In this document: positions 42,140-51,461 of the stretch, piece after piece | How the letters are laid out: every line of letters begins with the position of its first letter | How positions within the stretch are numbered: position 1 is the stretch's first letter | Assembly: GCA_910585965.1 (NCBI GenBank) | Contig: CAJUHH010000014.1 | Span: 1-64,000 of the forward strand | Source of the DNA: an uncultured Lachnospiraceae bacterium | GTDB taxonomy: Bacteria > Bacillota > Clostridia > Lachnospirales > Lachnospiraceae | Direction of reading: 5' to 3' | DNA length: 64,000 nucleotides | Translations under genes and position numbers: made by a program | The notes under the pieces: model-generated | Seen by the model: the letters and a program-made list of their open reading frames with translations, nothing else | Databases searched by the model: none | What the model was told of the DNA's origin: nothing

Positions 42140-42237
42140 GCAGGGAAAGTCGGGCAACAGACATTTATATGAATGAAGATTTTATAGATTGTTTGGTCTT
42201 TAAGTGCTATAATTGAAAATGGAATTCTGCAAAGATT

Positions 42238-42641
42238 TTGTTTGATTTAACAAGAAATACCGGTTTTGAAGTATCAAAGAGTAATATTGGTGAATGTTGG
42301 ATAAAATCTTGTTGTGAATGGGGACAACGAATGCCGGATGATATTTGTGGTCTTGATGCAAGCAGATTACAGCTTAAAGAAAAGATGCAGCAAATTTGTA
42401 AGGGAACTAGCCTTTTAATGAAATTCCAAATAATATTACAATATTGACGGGAGATTCCGGAACAGGAAAAACGGCATCTTTTTCATTTATAAAAGAGTGC
42501 ATGGCATTGAATCCCGATATTGTCTGCTTAAATTATTTAGATTATCAGAAGAATCTATTTGCTACGAAAGAAAATTTATTTGAACTTGTGAGCGAAAAGA
42601 AGGGGGAACAGACAGTATTGAGGATTGAGGAATATTTATAA
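42238..42641 (+). pseudogene. Fragment of an AAA/P-loop protein, frameshifted
   Basis: Two short frames lie end to end: 42238-42447 (RNTGFEVSKSNIGECW, GLDASRLQLKEKMQQICKGTS) and then 42444-42641 with ILTGDSGTGKTASFSFIKEC (Walker A). The ATPase frame can be followed upstream as FNEIPNNITILTGDSGTGKT to about 42418, next to KGTS in the other frame, so a frameshift near 42410-42420 splits one former gene. The product ends soon after the P-loop, so it is truncated too. AT-rich, unlike its neighbours. Confidence 0.6.
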
Positions 42642-42674
42642 TATAGTTGATTAAGATAAGAAAAAGGAACAGTT

Positions 42675-43556
42675 ATGGTAAAAAGTCAAAATGCAAAAAA
42701 ACTATGCCGTATTTATTTATGCATAATGCTTCTGGCCTTTAGCTGTTTTGGCGGACTTTCCGGCTGCGGGGTGCAATCGGAGAGCGCTGAACCAGGGGAA
42801 ACAACGGATAAGCCCGGCATCAGCGTGACGTTTTTCGATGTAGGAAAAGGGGATGCGATTCTGGTCGAGACAAAAAACCACTGCATGCTCATCGATTCCG
42901 GCTTTGACGATACGGCGGAAACCATATTGGATTATCTGGAGCGTGAAAACATAGATCGGTTGGACTATATGCTCATCACCCATTTTGACAAAGACCACGT
43001 AGGCGGGGCAGACCATATATTGGAAGCCGTGGAAGTGGGGGAAGTCCTCCAGCCGGACTACGAATCCGATGCCAAACAATATCGTGAATATATGGACACA
43101 ATGGAAAAAATGCAGATATCCCCACGGCCCGTCACGGAAACGCTCTGCCTGTCATTGGATGAAGCGGAACTTCTGGTTTATCCGCCCCAGCGCAGGGATT
43201 ATAAAGAAGAAGACAACGATTTCTCCCTCGTCGTCAGCATGCACTGCGGAGAAAAAAGCATTCTCTTTGCCGGCGACAGCGAAAAAGAACGCCTGGAAGA
43301 ACTCCTCGACCAACAGGAGTTCCCCCTCGCCCACGACATACTCAAAGTCCCCCACCATGGAAGGAAGGAAAAAAATTCAAAAGAATTCCTTCTGGCCGTC
43401 ATGCCCGAAACCGCCATTATCACTTGTTCCAAAGAAAATCCCCCCGACCAGGAAATCCTTCAACTGCTGAACCAGCTAGGAACAAAAACCTACTTATCCA
43501 CAGAAGGAACCATTACACTATCTTATAATGGAAAAGAACTGAAAATCTCACAATAA
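42675..43556 (+). CDS. Metallo-beta-lactamase-fold lipoprotein (ComEC C-domain-like)
   Basis: A 293-residue exported hydrolase. A signal peptide ending in the lipobox LSGC is followed by a metallo-beta-lactamase domain: VTFFDVGKGDAILVET, LIDSGF, the metal motif THFDKDHVGG, LFAGDSE and KVPHHGRK. This is the ComEC/Rec2-type hydrolase domain, found as a secreted single-domain form in many Firmicutes. The substrate, perhaps a nucleic acid or a nucleotide, is not shown. The gene is bordered upstream by a remnant and downstream by a MITE-like element that begins right after its stop codon. Confidence 0.88.
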   Translation: MVKSQNAKKLCRIYLCIMLLAFSCFGGLSGCGVQSESAEPGETTDKPGISVTFFDVGKGDAILVETKNHCMLIDSGFDDTAETILDYLERENIDRLDYMLITHFDKDHVGGADHILEAVEVGEVLQPDYESDAKQYREYMDTMEKMQISPRPVTETLCLSLDEAELLVYPPQRRDYKEEDNDFSLVVSMHCGEKSILFAGDSEKERLEELLDQQEFPLAHDILKVPHHGRKEKNSKEFLLAVMPETAIITCSKENPPDQEILQLLNQLGTKTYLSTEGTITLSYNGKELKISQ

Positions 43557-43558
43557 CG

Positions 43559-43929
43559 ATTATTGAACAAGGAAATCAATTTTTGCAGATCGCATCGCGC
43601 TAGGGAATGCCGAAGGGCGGCGGCTGGGGAAGGGAGGCGGCAAGGGAGGCTGGTTTTTGCTGGAGCTTCCAAGCAGATTTCACTAATGAAATGAGCAAAA
43701 AACAGCCAGCCGATCAGGTCGGAAGCAACGGACATCCTGTCCTATGCTTCCTAAACTTGCCATCCATGGCAAGTTTCCCTTATGTTTTTGATCATTTCAT
43801 AAGTGAAATTGCTGCTTGTACGCAACAGCAAAAACCAGCCTCCCTTGCCGCCTCCCTTCCCCAGCCGTCGCCCTTCGGCATTCCCTGGCGCGATGCGATC
43901 TGCAAAAATTGATTTCCTTAATTATTGAA
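43559..43929. mobile_element. MITE-like element with 94-bp inverted repeats and 9-bp direct repeats
   Basis: Arms 43569-43662 and 43826-43919 are reverse complements over 94 bp with two mismatches (starting AAGGAAATCAATTTTTGCAG). The middle also pairs in part (GCAGATTTCACT.. with ..AGTGAAATTGCTGC). The copy of ATTATTGAA at 43559-43567 is repeated at 43921-43929 as a probable target-site duplication. No transposase gene is inside; a 101-codon frame at 43607-43912 is a by-product of the arms. It would fold into a giant hairpin in RNA and separates the hydrolase from the second MATE gene. Confidence 0.85.
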
Positions 43930-43989
43930 TATCAGGTCTGTTCCAAAATCCCATATTATGATATACTACACTGTTAGAGGTGCAAAAAT

Positions 43990-45369
43990 ATGGAAGACAA
44001 GAAAAAATTATACCTGTTCGAGCAGGCTCCCGTTTCCAAAGCCGTCATTTCCATGGCGGTTCCGACGGTGATCAGCTCCCTGGTTATGGTGATTTATAAC
44101 CTGGCGGATACTTATTTCGTAGGCATGCTCAATGATCCGGTGGAAAATGCGGCTGTGACGCTTGCCGCGCCGGTTCTGCTCGCTTTTAACGCGGTCAATA
44201 ATCTCTTCGGCGTCGGCAGTTCCAGCATGATGAGCCGGGCGCTGGGCAGCAAAAAATATGACATGGTGCGGAAAGTTTCCGCTTTTGGTTTTTACTGCAC
44301 GGTATTTTGCAGCCTGGTATTTTCTTTTCTCTGCACAGTCGGGAAAAATCCCCTGCTGGCCCTGCTTGGGACGGACATGGAAACTTTCGTGGCCACAGGG
44401 GAATATTTGAAATGGACCGTCTGCTTTGGGGCGGTACCGGCGATTCTCAACGTGGTCATGGCTTATATGGTGCGTTCGGAGGGAAGCACATTGCACGCCA
44501 GCATCGGCACGATGAGCGGCTGTTTGCTGAATATCGTGCTGGATCCGTTTTTTATCCTGCCCTGGGGGCTGGATATGGGCGCGGCGGGCGCGGGGCTTGC
44601 CACGTTTCTCTCTAACTGTGTGGCTTGCTTGTATTTTTTCATCCTCTTGTTTATCAAACGGAAAAATACTTATGTATGTATTAACCCGAAGATGTTCCGG
44701 CTGAGAAAAGAAATTATTTTGGGCGTATGCGGCGTGGGAATTCCTGCTGCGATCCAGAATCTGCTGAATGTGACGGGAATGACGGTCTTGAATAACTTCA
44801 CGTCATCCTTTGGCGCGGACGCGGTGGCGGCGATGGGGATCGCCCAGAAGATCAATATGGTGCCTATGAACGTAGCGTTCGGTTTTTCCCAAGGAATTAT
44901 GCCGCTGATCAGTTATAGCTATGCTTCCGGCAATCGGAAAAGGATGAAACAGGCGATTCAGCTTACCGCTAAATATACGATTTCCGCGCTGGCGGCGATC
45001 GCCCTTTGTTATTATCTCGGGGCTGGGTTCTGGATCCGCTTGTTTATTCAGAATGAGAATATTGTCGCTTATGGGACAAGTTTTTTGCGGGGGCTGTGTC
45101 TGGCGCTGCCGTTCTTCTGTATGGACTTTTTGGCAGTAGGCGTTTTCCAGGCGGTAGGAATGGGGAAAAAAGCATTCTTCTTTGCTATATTGCGGAAGAT
45201 TATTATGGAGATACCGGCGATCTTTCTTTTAAATAAATTGTTCCCTCTTTATGGACTGGCATATGCGCAGGCGGTAACGGAGGTCATTCTGGCCATAGCG
45301 GCTGTGCTTGTATTGAGGAGGATGCTGCGGGAGCCTGGATCGCCGAATGCCGGGCAGACAGTATCCTGA
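43990..45369 (+). CDS. MATE family efflux transporter
   Basis: A 459-residue MATE transporter with about twelve helices, a second member of the family in the window and clearly different from that at 301. The N-terminus VSKAVISMAVPTVISSLVMVIYNLADTYFVGML and the GVGSSSMMSRALGSKKYD loop are typical. ATG 43990 follows AGAGGTG. The next gene starts 30 bases after its stop codon, so they may share a transcript. Substrate unknown. Confidence 0.92.
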   Translation: MEDKKKLYLFEQAPVSKAVISMAVPTVISSLVMVIYNLADTYFVGMLNDPVENAAVTLAAPVLLAFNAVNNLFGVGSSSMMSRALGSKKYDMVRKVSAFGFYCTVFCSLVFSFLCTVGKNPLLALLGTDMETFVATGEYLKWTVCFGAVPAILNVVMAYMVRSEGSTLHASIGTMSGCLLNIVLDPFFILPWGLDMGAAGAGLATFLSNCVACLYFFILLFIKRKNTYVCINPKMFRLRKEIILGVCGVGIPAAIQNLLNVTGMTVLNNFTSSFGADAVAAMGIAQKINMVPMNVAFGFSQGIMPLISYSYASGNRKRMKQAIQLTAKYTISALAAIALCYYLGAGFWIRLFIQNENIVAYGTSFLRGLCLALPFFCMDFLAVGVFQAVGMGKKAFFFAILRKIIMEIPAIFLLNKLFPLYGLAYAQAVTEVILAIAAVLVLRRMLREPGSPNAGQTVS

Positions 45370-45398
45370 TACGGTTTGGGGCTGGAAGGAGCAAATGT

Positions 45399-48362
45399 AT
45401 GAGGATAGAAGAAATTTTTCATATACTCGGGACTGCGCCTACGAAAGAGGAAGCGGTGATTAAGGACGCTTATCGGAAAAAGCTTTCTTCTGCAAACCCG
45501 GAAGATGACCAGGAAGGGTTTAAACGCCTGAGAAAGGCTTATGAAGAGGCTTGTATCTATGCCAGAAGCAAAGAAGGCGGGGAGGAAGAGGAGGATACGA
45601 CGCCCTCCGGGTTATGGGCGCGGCAGGCCTTTTCCTTGTATGGGAAACTTAGTTCCCGGTGTGATGAAGAGGCATGGAAACGTCTGTTCCAGGAGGAGGT
45701 TTTTGTTTCGCTGGAAGGTTTTGAGGAATGCCGGAAAAAACTGCTGGTTTTTTTGATGGGGCATTTTCAGTTTCCGCAGAAAATATGGCAGGTTTTTGAT
45801 AAATATCTGAATATTTTTGAGGACAGGAACCGTCTGAAGGAAGAATTCCCGGAGGATTTCATACAGTTCGTGGTGCAAAGAAGCAAGGAGAAGGAAGCGG
45901 TTGATTATTCCCTCTTTCAGGGGCCGGACGACGGTGATTACGATTTGTTCCTGAACTGCTACCGGGAGGGGGCTGGAGCCTTGAACCGGCAGGAGTATGA
46001 AAGCGTGGAACAGGCGCTGGAACAGGCGGCGGCCACGGGGATAACCCATCCTTATATGGAAATCCTGCGCGCCCTGGCTTATAAGGGCAGAGGGCACGAT
46101 AAAGAAGCCGGGGAACTGCTGGAGGGGCTGCTGGAAAGATACCCGGACAATGGAGCCGTTTTATTCCACGCATCCAATTATCTTTGGGAAAAAGAAAGGA
46201 AAGAAGAGGCCTTGAAATGCTGCCGAAGGCTGAAGGCGCTGGAACCGGGCAATTATATGGCGAACTACAGACTTGCCCTTTTTTATTATGAAAGGGAGGA
46301 TTATCGGTCAGCCAAGGAATGCATGGGACAGATATCCGGCATTTATACCGAAGAAATGCAGAAACTGTTGAAAGATATTCATGGGAAGCAGGAGCCGGAA
46401 CTGCAAAAAAGATGGAAGGAAAACGGGGATTTGGATGCCGCTATGGAGCTGGCGGGCAATAATTACCAGGATGAGCGTTATTATGCGGCCGGAAAGGTGC
46501 TGGAAGCTGTCAGGGACGAGATGCCGGAGGAACGGAAAGAGAAGTATCTGCTGCTTCTTGCCAAAACCTATTTGGGACAGGCGGAAAATGAGAAAGTGGT
46601 GGAAACGGTCAGCAGCTGGCAGGAACGAGAAGGAGAGAGAGGACGGGATAACCAGTATACGGCCATACGGCTTAAAATATCAGCTTACCATATGATGGGG
46701 CGGGGATTTCCAGAATATTTCGGGAAAGCAGAGGAAGAGTATGAGAAGATCAAGTCCCAATCGAAGGACGATTCCGAACTTTTGATGGAAATGGCGCAGA
46801 TTTTTTTGGAAAAGAAGGAATACCAGAAATGCATTGACCTGTCAGAAATCCTTTTGGACAAATATCGCATATATTTTGCATGGGCATTTCTGCTAAAGGC
46901 TTATGCAGGGCTGTGGGACGGCGCAGGAGTGGTGCGCTGCGGCAGAAAGTGCATCGAATATTTCCCAGGTTACGCCTATCCTTATGAAGAGATGGCAAAA
47001 GTATATTATGATACCGGGTGCGGGGATGAGCTGAAGGCCCTGCTGGAACTGGCAGAAAAAAATAAAATAGAAAGCTGTTATCTGAATTATTGCGCATATC
47101 ACGGGGAAAAACCGCCGGAGAATTTTCCCATCGACCAAAAGCTGAGTGAATTTGATGATTCTTATTATGTAAAATTGTCGATGACAGGGGATTTGAAATA
47201 TTACCAGGAAGGTTATCCGGTGATCAGCCGGTACTTGGAAATGTATCCTTGCAACCTTCTTTTGAACCGGAGAGGGCTTTTTTGCATGGCGGCGAAAGAC
47301 GGCAAGACGGCAATGAAGGATTTTCAGAAGATACTGGAAAGGGATTTGGGCGATGCCTTTGCTTATAATAATATCGGATGCCTTTACAAATATGCCGGGA
47401 AATATGAAAAAGCGATGGTATATTTTAAAAAAGCGGTTTATTATATGTATAGGGAAGGACGTTCGGAACCGGTGGGAACCCACTATACCAATCTTGCCCA
47501 TACTTATGAGCTGATGGGGGAGTACCGCCAGGCGGCAGAGACTTACCGGCGCCTTTATGATGAATTTCAGAAGAGCGAGACAGCCATACAAGGGCTGACG
47601 GTGAATTATGCCAGAACAGGAAAACTGAAAGAGGCGCGGAGCATTATTGAAAACCTTTATGCTGATGATACCCATGGAAAGGAACTGCGGCTTTACCGAA
47701 CCTATTTGTATGCCGGGGAATGGGCGCGTGCTTTCCAAAGAATATACCGCTGGGATATGCTTGTCGGGTTTGGCCTATATCCGGGAGTATTGCCGGAATA
47801 CCGATTGAAATATAAACATATCCTGGCCTGGAGGCTGTTGTTCAAAGGCCGTTGGGAGAAAAGCGTCAAAGCCCTCCGGCGGATATCGGAAAGCCCGGGA
47901 GGAAGCAGAAAAGACAGGATCGACAGGGTGCTGGACCGGATCTTTATTCTTGCGATGAAGGAGAAAGAAAAAGGATCCGGGACGGAGATAGGAGAAAGCC
48001 TGGAGCAGCTAAGGAAAATATTGCTATGGGCGCAGGAGAATGGGGAAAAGAAGGAAAAAGAGGGGGGACTTATAGAAACGAGGGATTTTTTCTATAAGGA
48101 GCGCTATGTAAAATACATAGATTTTATCCTTGCCCTATATGAACATGGGGCAGAAAAAGGGGAAGAGGCATTGCTGGAAATGAAAAAAAGCCCGAGATGC
48201 CGTAAATGTAACCATAAATCCTGCATGCGTTTGAAAACAGCGGAAGCGTTGCTTCTGGAGCGGAAGGGAAAAATGCGGGAGGCATTTGCCGCCTGGCAGG
48301 ATCTGGCAAAAGAGCAGCCTTATAACTTGTATGCCCGTATAAAGCTTATATATAAAACGTAA
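45399..48362 (+). CDS. J-like domain and TPR co-chaperone
   Basis: A 987-residue cytoplasmic protein. The first 55 residues have the layout of a J domain (EEIFHILGTAPTKEEAVIKDAYRKKLSS..GFKRLRKAYEEA), but the HPD tripeptide is NPE (residues 33-35), so classical Hsp70 activation is doubtful. The rest is a long series of tetratricopeptide-type helical repeats, for example GDAFAYNNIGCLYKYAGKYEKAMVYFKKAV and ..THYTNLAHTYELMGEYRQAAETYRRL. Near the C-terminus CRKCNHKSCMRL is a possible metal site. It is 20 bp upstream of an Hsp70 gene, so the two are likely partners, similar in principle to the DjlC-HscC pair of E. coli. Confidence 0.85.
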   Translation: MRIEEIFHILGTAPTKEEAVIKDAYRKKLSSANPEDDQEGFKRLRKAYEEACIYARSKEGGEEEEDTTPSGLWARQAFSLYGKLSSRCDEEAWKRLFQEEVFVSLEGFEECRKKLLVFLMGHFQFPQKIWQVFDKYLNIFEDRNRLKEEFPEDFIQFVVQRSKEKEAVDYSLFQGPDDGDYDLFLNCYREGAGALNRQEYESVEQALEQAAATGITHPYMEILRALAYKGRGHDKEAGELLEGLLERYPDNGAVLFHASNYLWEKERKEEALKCCRRLKALEPGNYMANYRLALFYYEREDYRSAKECMGQISGIYTEEMQKLLKDIHGKQEPELQKRWKENGDLDAAMELAGNNYQDERYYAAGKVLEAVRDEMPEERKEKYLLLLAKTYLGQAENEKVVETVSSWQEREGERGRDNQYTAIRLKISAYHMMGRGFPEYFGKAEEEYEKIKSQSKDDSELLMEMAQIFLEKKEYQKCIDLSEILLDKYRIYFAWAFLLKAYAGLWDGAGVVRCGRKCIEYFPGYAYPYEEMAKVYYDTGCGDELKALLELAEKNKIESCYLNYCAYHGEKPPENFPIDQKLSEFDDSYYVKLSMTGDLKYYQEGYPVISRYLEMYPCNLLLNRRGLFCMAAKDGKTAMKDFQKILERDLGDAFAYNNIGCLYKYAGKYEKAMVYFKKAVYYMYREGRSEPVGTHYTNLAHTYELMGEYRQAAETYRRLYDEFQKSETAIQGLTVNYARTGKLKEARSIIENLYADDTHGKELRLYRTYLYAGEWARAFQRIYRWDMLVGFGLYPGVLPEYRLKYKHILAWRLLFKGRWEKSVKALRRISESPGGSRKDRIDRVLDRIFILAMKEKEKGSGTEIGESLEQLRKILLWAQENGEKKEKEGGLIETRDFFYKERYVKYIDFILALYEHGAEKGEEALLEMKKSPRCRKCNHKSCMRLKTAEALLLERKGKMREAFAAWQDLAKEQPYNLYARIKLIYKT

Positions 48363-48381
48363 GAAAGGAAATAGGAGAAAC

Positions 48382-50064
48382 ATGATAGTTGGTATTGACC
48401 TTGGGACCACCAATAGTTTAGTGGCATATTATTCGGAAGAGGGACCCAGAATCATTCCCAACCGGCTTGGGAAGAATTTGACTCCTTCGGTCGTCAGCGT
48501 GGACGAGGAGGGAAATGTATATGTGGGGGAAACCGCTTTGGAAAGGATGAGCTTGTATCCTGACAGCGTGGCACTCGCCTTTAAAAGAAGCATGGGCAGC
48601 GGACGGGAATATACGTTGAGCGGGAAGAAATATAAGCCGGAGGAATTGTCGGGCATTGTCCTGCGGGCGTTAAAGGAAGATGCGGAGACTTATCTGGGGG
48701 AAGAAGTGACCGAAGCGGTCATCAGCGTTCCTGCCTATTTTGACGACCAGAGGCGCAAGGCGACGAAGCGGGCCGGTGAACTGGCCGGGCTGAAAGTGGA
48801 ACGGATGATTTCGGAGCCTACGGCGGCGGCCATCGCCTATGGCCTTTATGAGAAAAAGGAAGATACCAGGTTTCTTGTTTTTGATTTGGGTGGGGGAACT
48901 TTCGACGTATCCATCCTGGAACTCTTTCATAATATCCTGGAGGTCAGGGCGGTAGCCGGGGACAATTATCTGGGAGGGGAAGATTTTACCAGGGTTCTGG
49001 AAAAACTATGTATGAATAAAATGGGAGTGACAGCGGATGTTTTGTCGGCCAAGGACGAAGTGCGTTTATACCGACATGCGGAAGCGGCTAAGAGGGAAAT
49101 CAACGATAAGGAAGAAGTCACGGTGGAATGTCTGCTGCAGGAAGAAATGAAGAGCGCGAAGGTGACGGCGAAGGAGTTCGAAACAGCCTGCGGGGATCTG
49201 CTGCAGAAGATCCGGCAGCCGGTGAAACGGAGCCTGTCCGATGCAGGGCTGTCCCTTTCGGACATCGATGAGGTAGTATTGATCGGAGGGGCGACCAGGC
49301 TGCAGATTTTCAGGGATTTCTTTATCCGCCTTTTCCGCAAGTTCCCGGATACGAGCATTCATCCCGACGAGGCGGTGGCTCTGGGGGCTGCCATACAAGC
49401 GGCGATGAAAGAGCGCCGGGAAGAAGTGAGGGAAATGATACTGACGGACGTATGCTCTTTTACGCTTGGAACCGAAGTGGTGATGGAATATGGGGACGGC
49501 GTGGTGGAAAACGGGCATTACAGTCCGATTATCGAGCGGAACACGGTGATACCGACTAGCAAGACCAACCGCTTTTATACGGCCAGGGATAATCAGGATA
49601 AAGTGTGCATCCGTATCCTGCAGGGAGAAAGCCGGTTTGCCAGGAATAATCTGTATCTGGGAGAGCTGGAGATCGATGTGCCGAAAGCGAAAAAGGGAGA
49701 AGAGGCCGTTGACGTAACCTATACTTATGATATTAACTCCCTGCTGGAAGTGGAAGTAAAGGTGATTTCTACGGGAGAAAAGAAAAAGCTGGTCATCAAA
49801 GGCGAACAGAATACGATGACGGAAGAAGAAATTGCCCGGAGAATGGAGGAGCTGTCCTATCTGAAAGTGCAGCTGCGCGACCAGGAGGAAAACAGGCTGG
49901 CGCTTTTGAAAGCGGAACGGATGTATGAGGAATCCCTGGGTGACAGGCGCAATGAGCTGGAATACGGCATCCGAAAGTTTGAGGAAGCCCTGCGCAAAGG
50001 AGAACGCGCCGAGGCGGATGAGGCCAGAAAAGAATTATATAAAATCATGGAAGATGATTCATAA
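48382..50064 (+). CDS. Hsp70 family chaperone (HscC-like)
   Basis: A 560-residue Hsp70. The nucleotide-binding domain has VGIDLGTTNSLVAYY, VFDLGGGTFDVSILEL, AVAGDNYLGGEDF and LIGGATRLQIFRDFF; the substrate-binding part follows (TSKTNRFYTARDNQDKVCIRILQGE). It is shorter than DnaK, since the C-terminal lid is reduced and ends in a helical tail. It lies with a J-like TPR protein rather than in the dnaK-grpE-dnaJ operon, and is probably a specialised chaperone. ATG 48382 follows GAAATAGGAG. The client protein is unknown. Confidence 0.93.
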   Translation: MIVGIDLGTTNSLVAYYSEEGPRIIPNRLGKNLTPSVVSVDEEGNVYVGETALERMSLYPDSVALAFKRSMGSGREYTLSGKKYKPEELSGIVLRALKEDAETYLGEEVTEAVISVPAYFDDQRRKATKRAGELAGLKVERMISEPTAAAIAYGLYEKKEDTRFLVFDLGGGTFDVSILELFHNILEVRAVAGDNYLGGEDFTRVLEKLCMNKMGVTADVLSAKDEVRLYRHAEAAKREINDKEEVTVECLLQEEMKSAKVTAKEFETACGDLLQKIRQPVKRSLSDAGLSLSDIDEVVLIGGATRLQIFRDFFIRLFRKFPDTSIHPDEAVALGAAIQAAMKERREEVREMILTDVCSFTLGTEVVMEYGDGVVENGHYSPIIERNTVIPTSKTNRFYTARDNQDKVCIRILQGESRFARNNLYLGELEIDVPKAKKGEEAVDVTYTYDINSLLEVEVKVISTGEKKKLVIKGEQNTMTEEEIARRMEELSYLKVQLRDQEENRLALLKAERMYEESLGDRRNELEYGIRKFEEALRKGERAEADEARKELYKIMEDDS

Positions 50065-50122
50065 AAAATGATATCATGAATAATAAAACAGAGCGTATGC
50101 TTTACGATGAAGGAGGAAAGAA

Positions 50123-51457
50123 ATGGGCAATCGATTGGTGTGGCAGGACAGATATAATATAGGCGTAAGCTTTATTGATGAAGAACATAAAAAGCTTTTC
50201 AGCATTTTAAACCGGTTATTTGAACATAAGAAGAACGAGGAGAAAAGCCGGTGGGTCTGCGAGGAAGGCATCAAATACTTTAAAGGCCATGCGATGAAGC
50301 ATTTTGCGGAGGAAGAAGCTTATATGGCCCATATTCATTATATGGGATTTGATGTACACAGGCGGCTGCACGATGATTTCCGAAAAAAAACGCTGACGGC
50401 CCTGGAAAGGGAACTGGAGCAGAGCAACTATTCCGAGGATGCTGTCAATCATTTCCTGGGTGTCTGCGCCGGCTGGCTGGTGGGGCATACACTGACGGAA
50501 GACCGGGCGATTACGGGAAAAACAATGAGCAAATGGGGGGAGCTTCTGCCGGAAGAGGAACAGACGGCCATGGGGCAGACCATTATCCAGCTGCTTCATG
50601 ATATGTTTATGCTGGATGCCAAGGTAGTCAGCGAGTGCTACGGCGGGGAGAAGTTCGGGACAGGTATTTATTATCGGTTGGTTTACAGCACAAAACATGG
50701 AAAAAAGTGGGAAATTTTGCTGGTTTTTGAGCAAAAACTAATTGTAAATACAGTGGGGCATATGATGGATTCCGATACCGATACGGTCAATGTGATGTTA
50801 ATGAACGCGGTACGCCATATGGCCCAGCAGTTTGTAAATCGTGTCAGCGAGCGTTTTCCCTCGGCAGATATGTATGAAATAAAAGAAGAAAATCTGTTGT
50901 CTTATGAACAGTTTGAGAGAAAATTCCAGGATCAGACACCCCAGTTCAGCCTGTTGTTTGATACTGGCGCCGGATATTTTGCGTATTGCGTGATCGCCCC
51001 CCATTTGCTCCAAGACGGCAACGGGGTTTCCATCAAGGCGGATAATGCGATGACTGAGATTAAAAAATATCTGGATAAGAATAAAAAATCCACAAAAAAG
51101 AAAATACTGATAGTAGACGATTCGGATGTTATGCTGCATGCAATGAAAGGGCTGCTGGAAAAAGATTACGAAGTGGCGCTGGCGAAATCCGGGTTATCTG
51201 CGATTCGGTCTATTACCCTGGACAGACCCGATCTGGTTCTGCTGGATTATGAAATGCCGGTCTGCAACGGAAGCCAGGTGCTGGAAATGATCCGTGCGGA
51301 GGAAGACTTTGCGGATATTCCCGTGGTATTCCTGACTGGAAGGGGAGATAAAGAGAGCGTGAAGAAGGTGATCGCGCTAAAGCCCCAGGGCTATCTGGTA
51401 AAGAATATGGCACCCGGGGATATTAAAAAAAGCATCGACCAGTTTATGAAGGATTAA
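50123..51457 (+). CDS. Hemerythrin-receiver fusion protein
   Basis: A 444-residue fusion. Residues 1-130 are a bacteriohemerythrin with iron ligands in NIGVSFIDEEHKKLF (His22), GHAMKHFAEEEAYM, HRRLHDDF and VGHTLTEDRAI, expected to bind oxygen or nitric oxide at a di-iron site. Residues about 150-300 are an alpha/beta domain I cannot name, perhaps CheX-like. Residues about 325-444 are a response receiver: KKILIVDDSDVML, LLDYEMPVCNG with the phosphorylated Asp, and VVFLTGRGD. The combination suggests redox or oxygen input to chemotaxis or signalling. AAGGAGG lies before ATG 50123. The stop is followed four bases later by an ABC permease gene. Confidence 0.9.
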   Translation: MGNRLVWQDRYNIGVSFIDEEHKKLFSILNRLFEHKKNEEKSRWVCEEGIKYFKGHAMKHFAEEEAYMAHIHYMGFDVHRRLHDDFRKKTLTALERELEQSNYSEDAVNHFLGVCAGWLVGHTLTEDRAITGKTMSKWGELLPEEEQTAMGQTIIQLLHDMFMLDAKVVSECYGGEKFGTGIYYRLVYSTKHGKKWEILLVFEQKLIVNTVGHMMDSDTDTVNVMLMNAVRHMAQQFVNRVSERFPSADMYEIKEENLLSYEQFERKFQDQTPQFSLLFDTGAGYFAYCVIAPHLLQDGNGVSIKADNAMTEIKKYLDKNKKSTKKKILIVDDSDVMLHAMKGLLEKDYEVALAKSGLSAIRSITLDRPDLVLLDYEMPVCNGSQVLEMIRAEEDFADIPVVFLTGRGDKESVKKVIALKPQGYLVKNMAPGDIKKSIDQFMKD

Positions 51458-51461
51458 AGAA

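Noticed and set aside
43607..43912. 101-codon frame
   Set aside because: It lies wholly in the inverted-repeat element, and its two ends encode mirror sequence from the arms. Not a gene.
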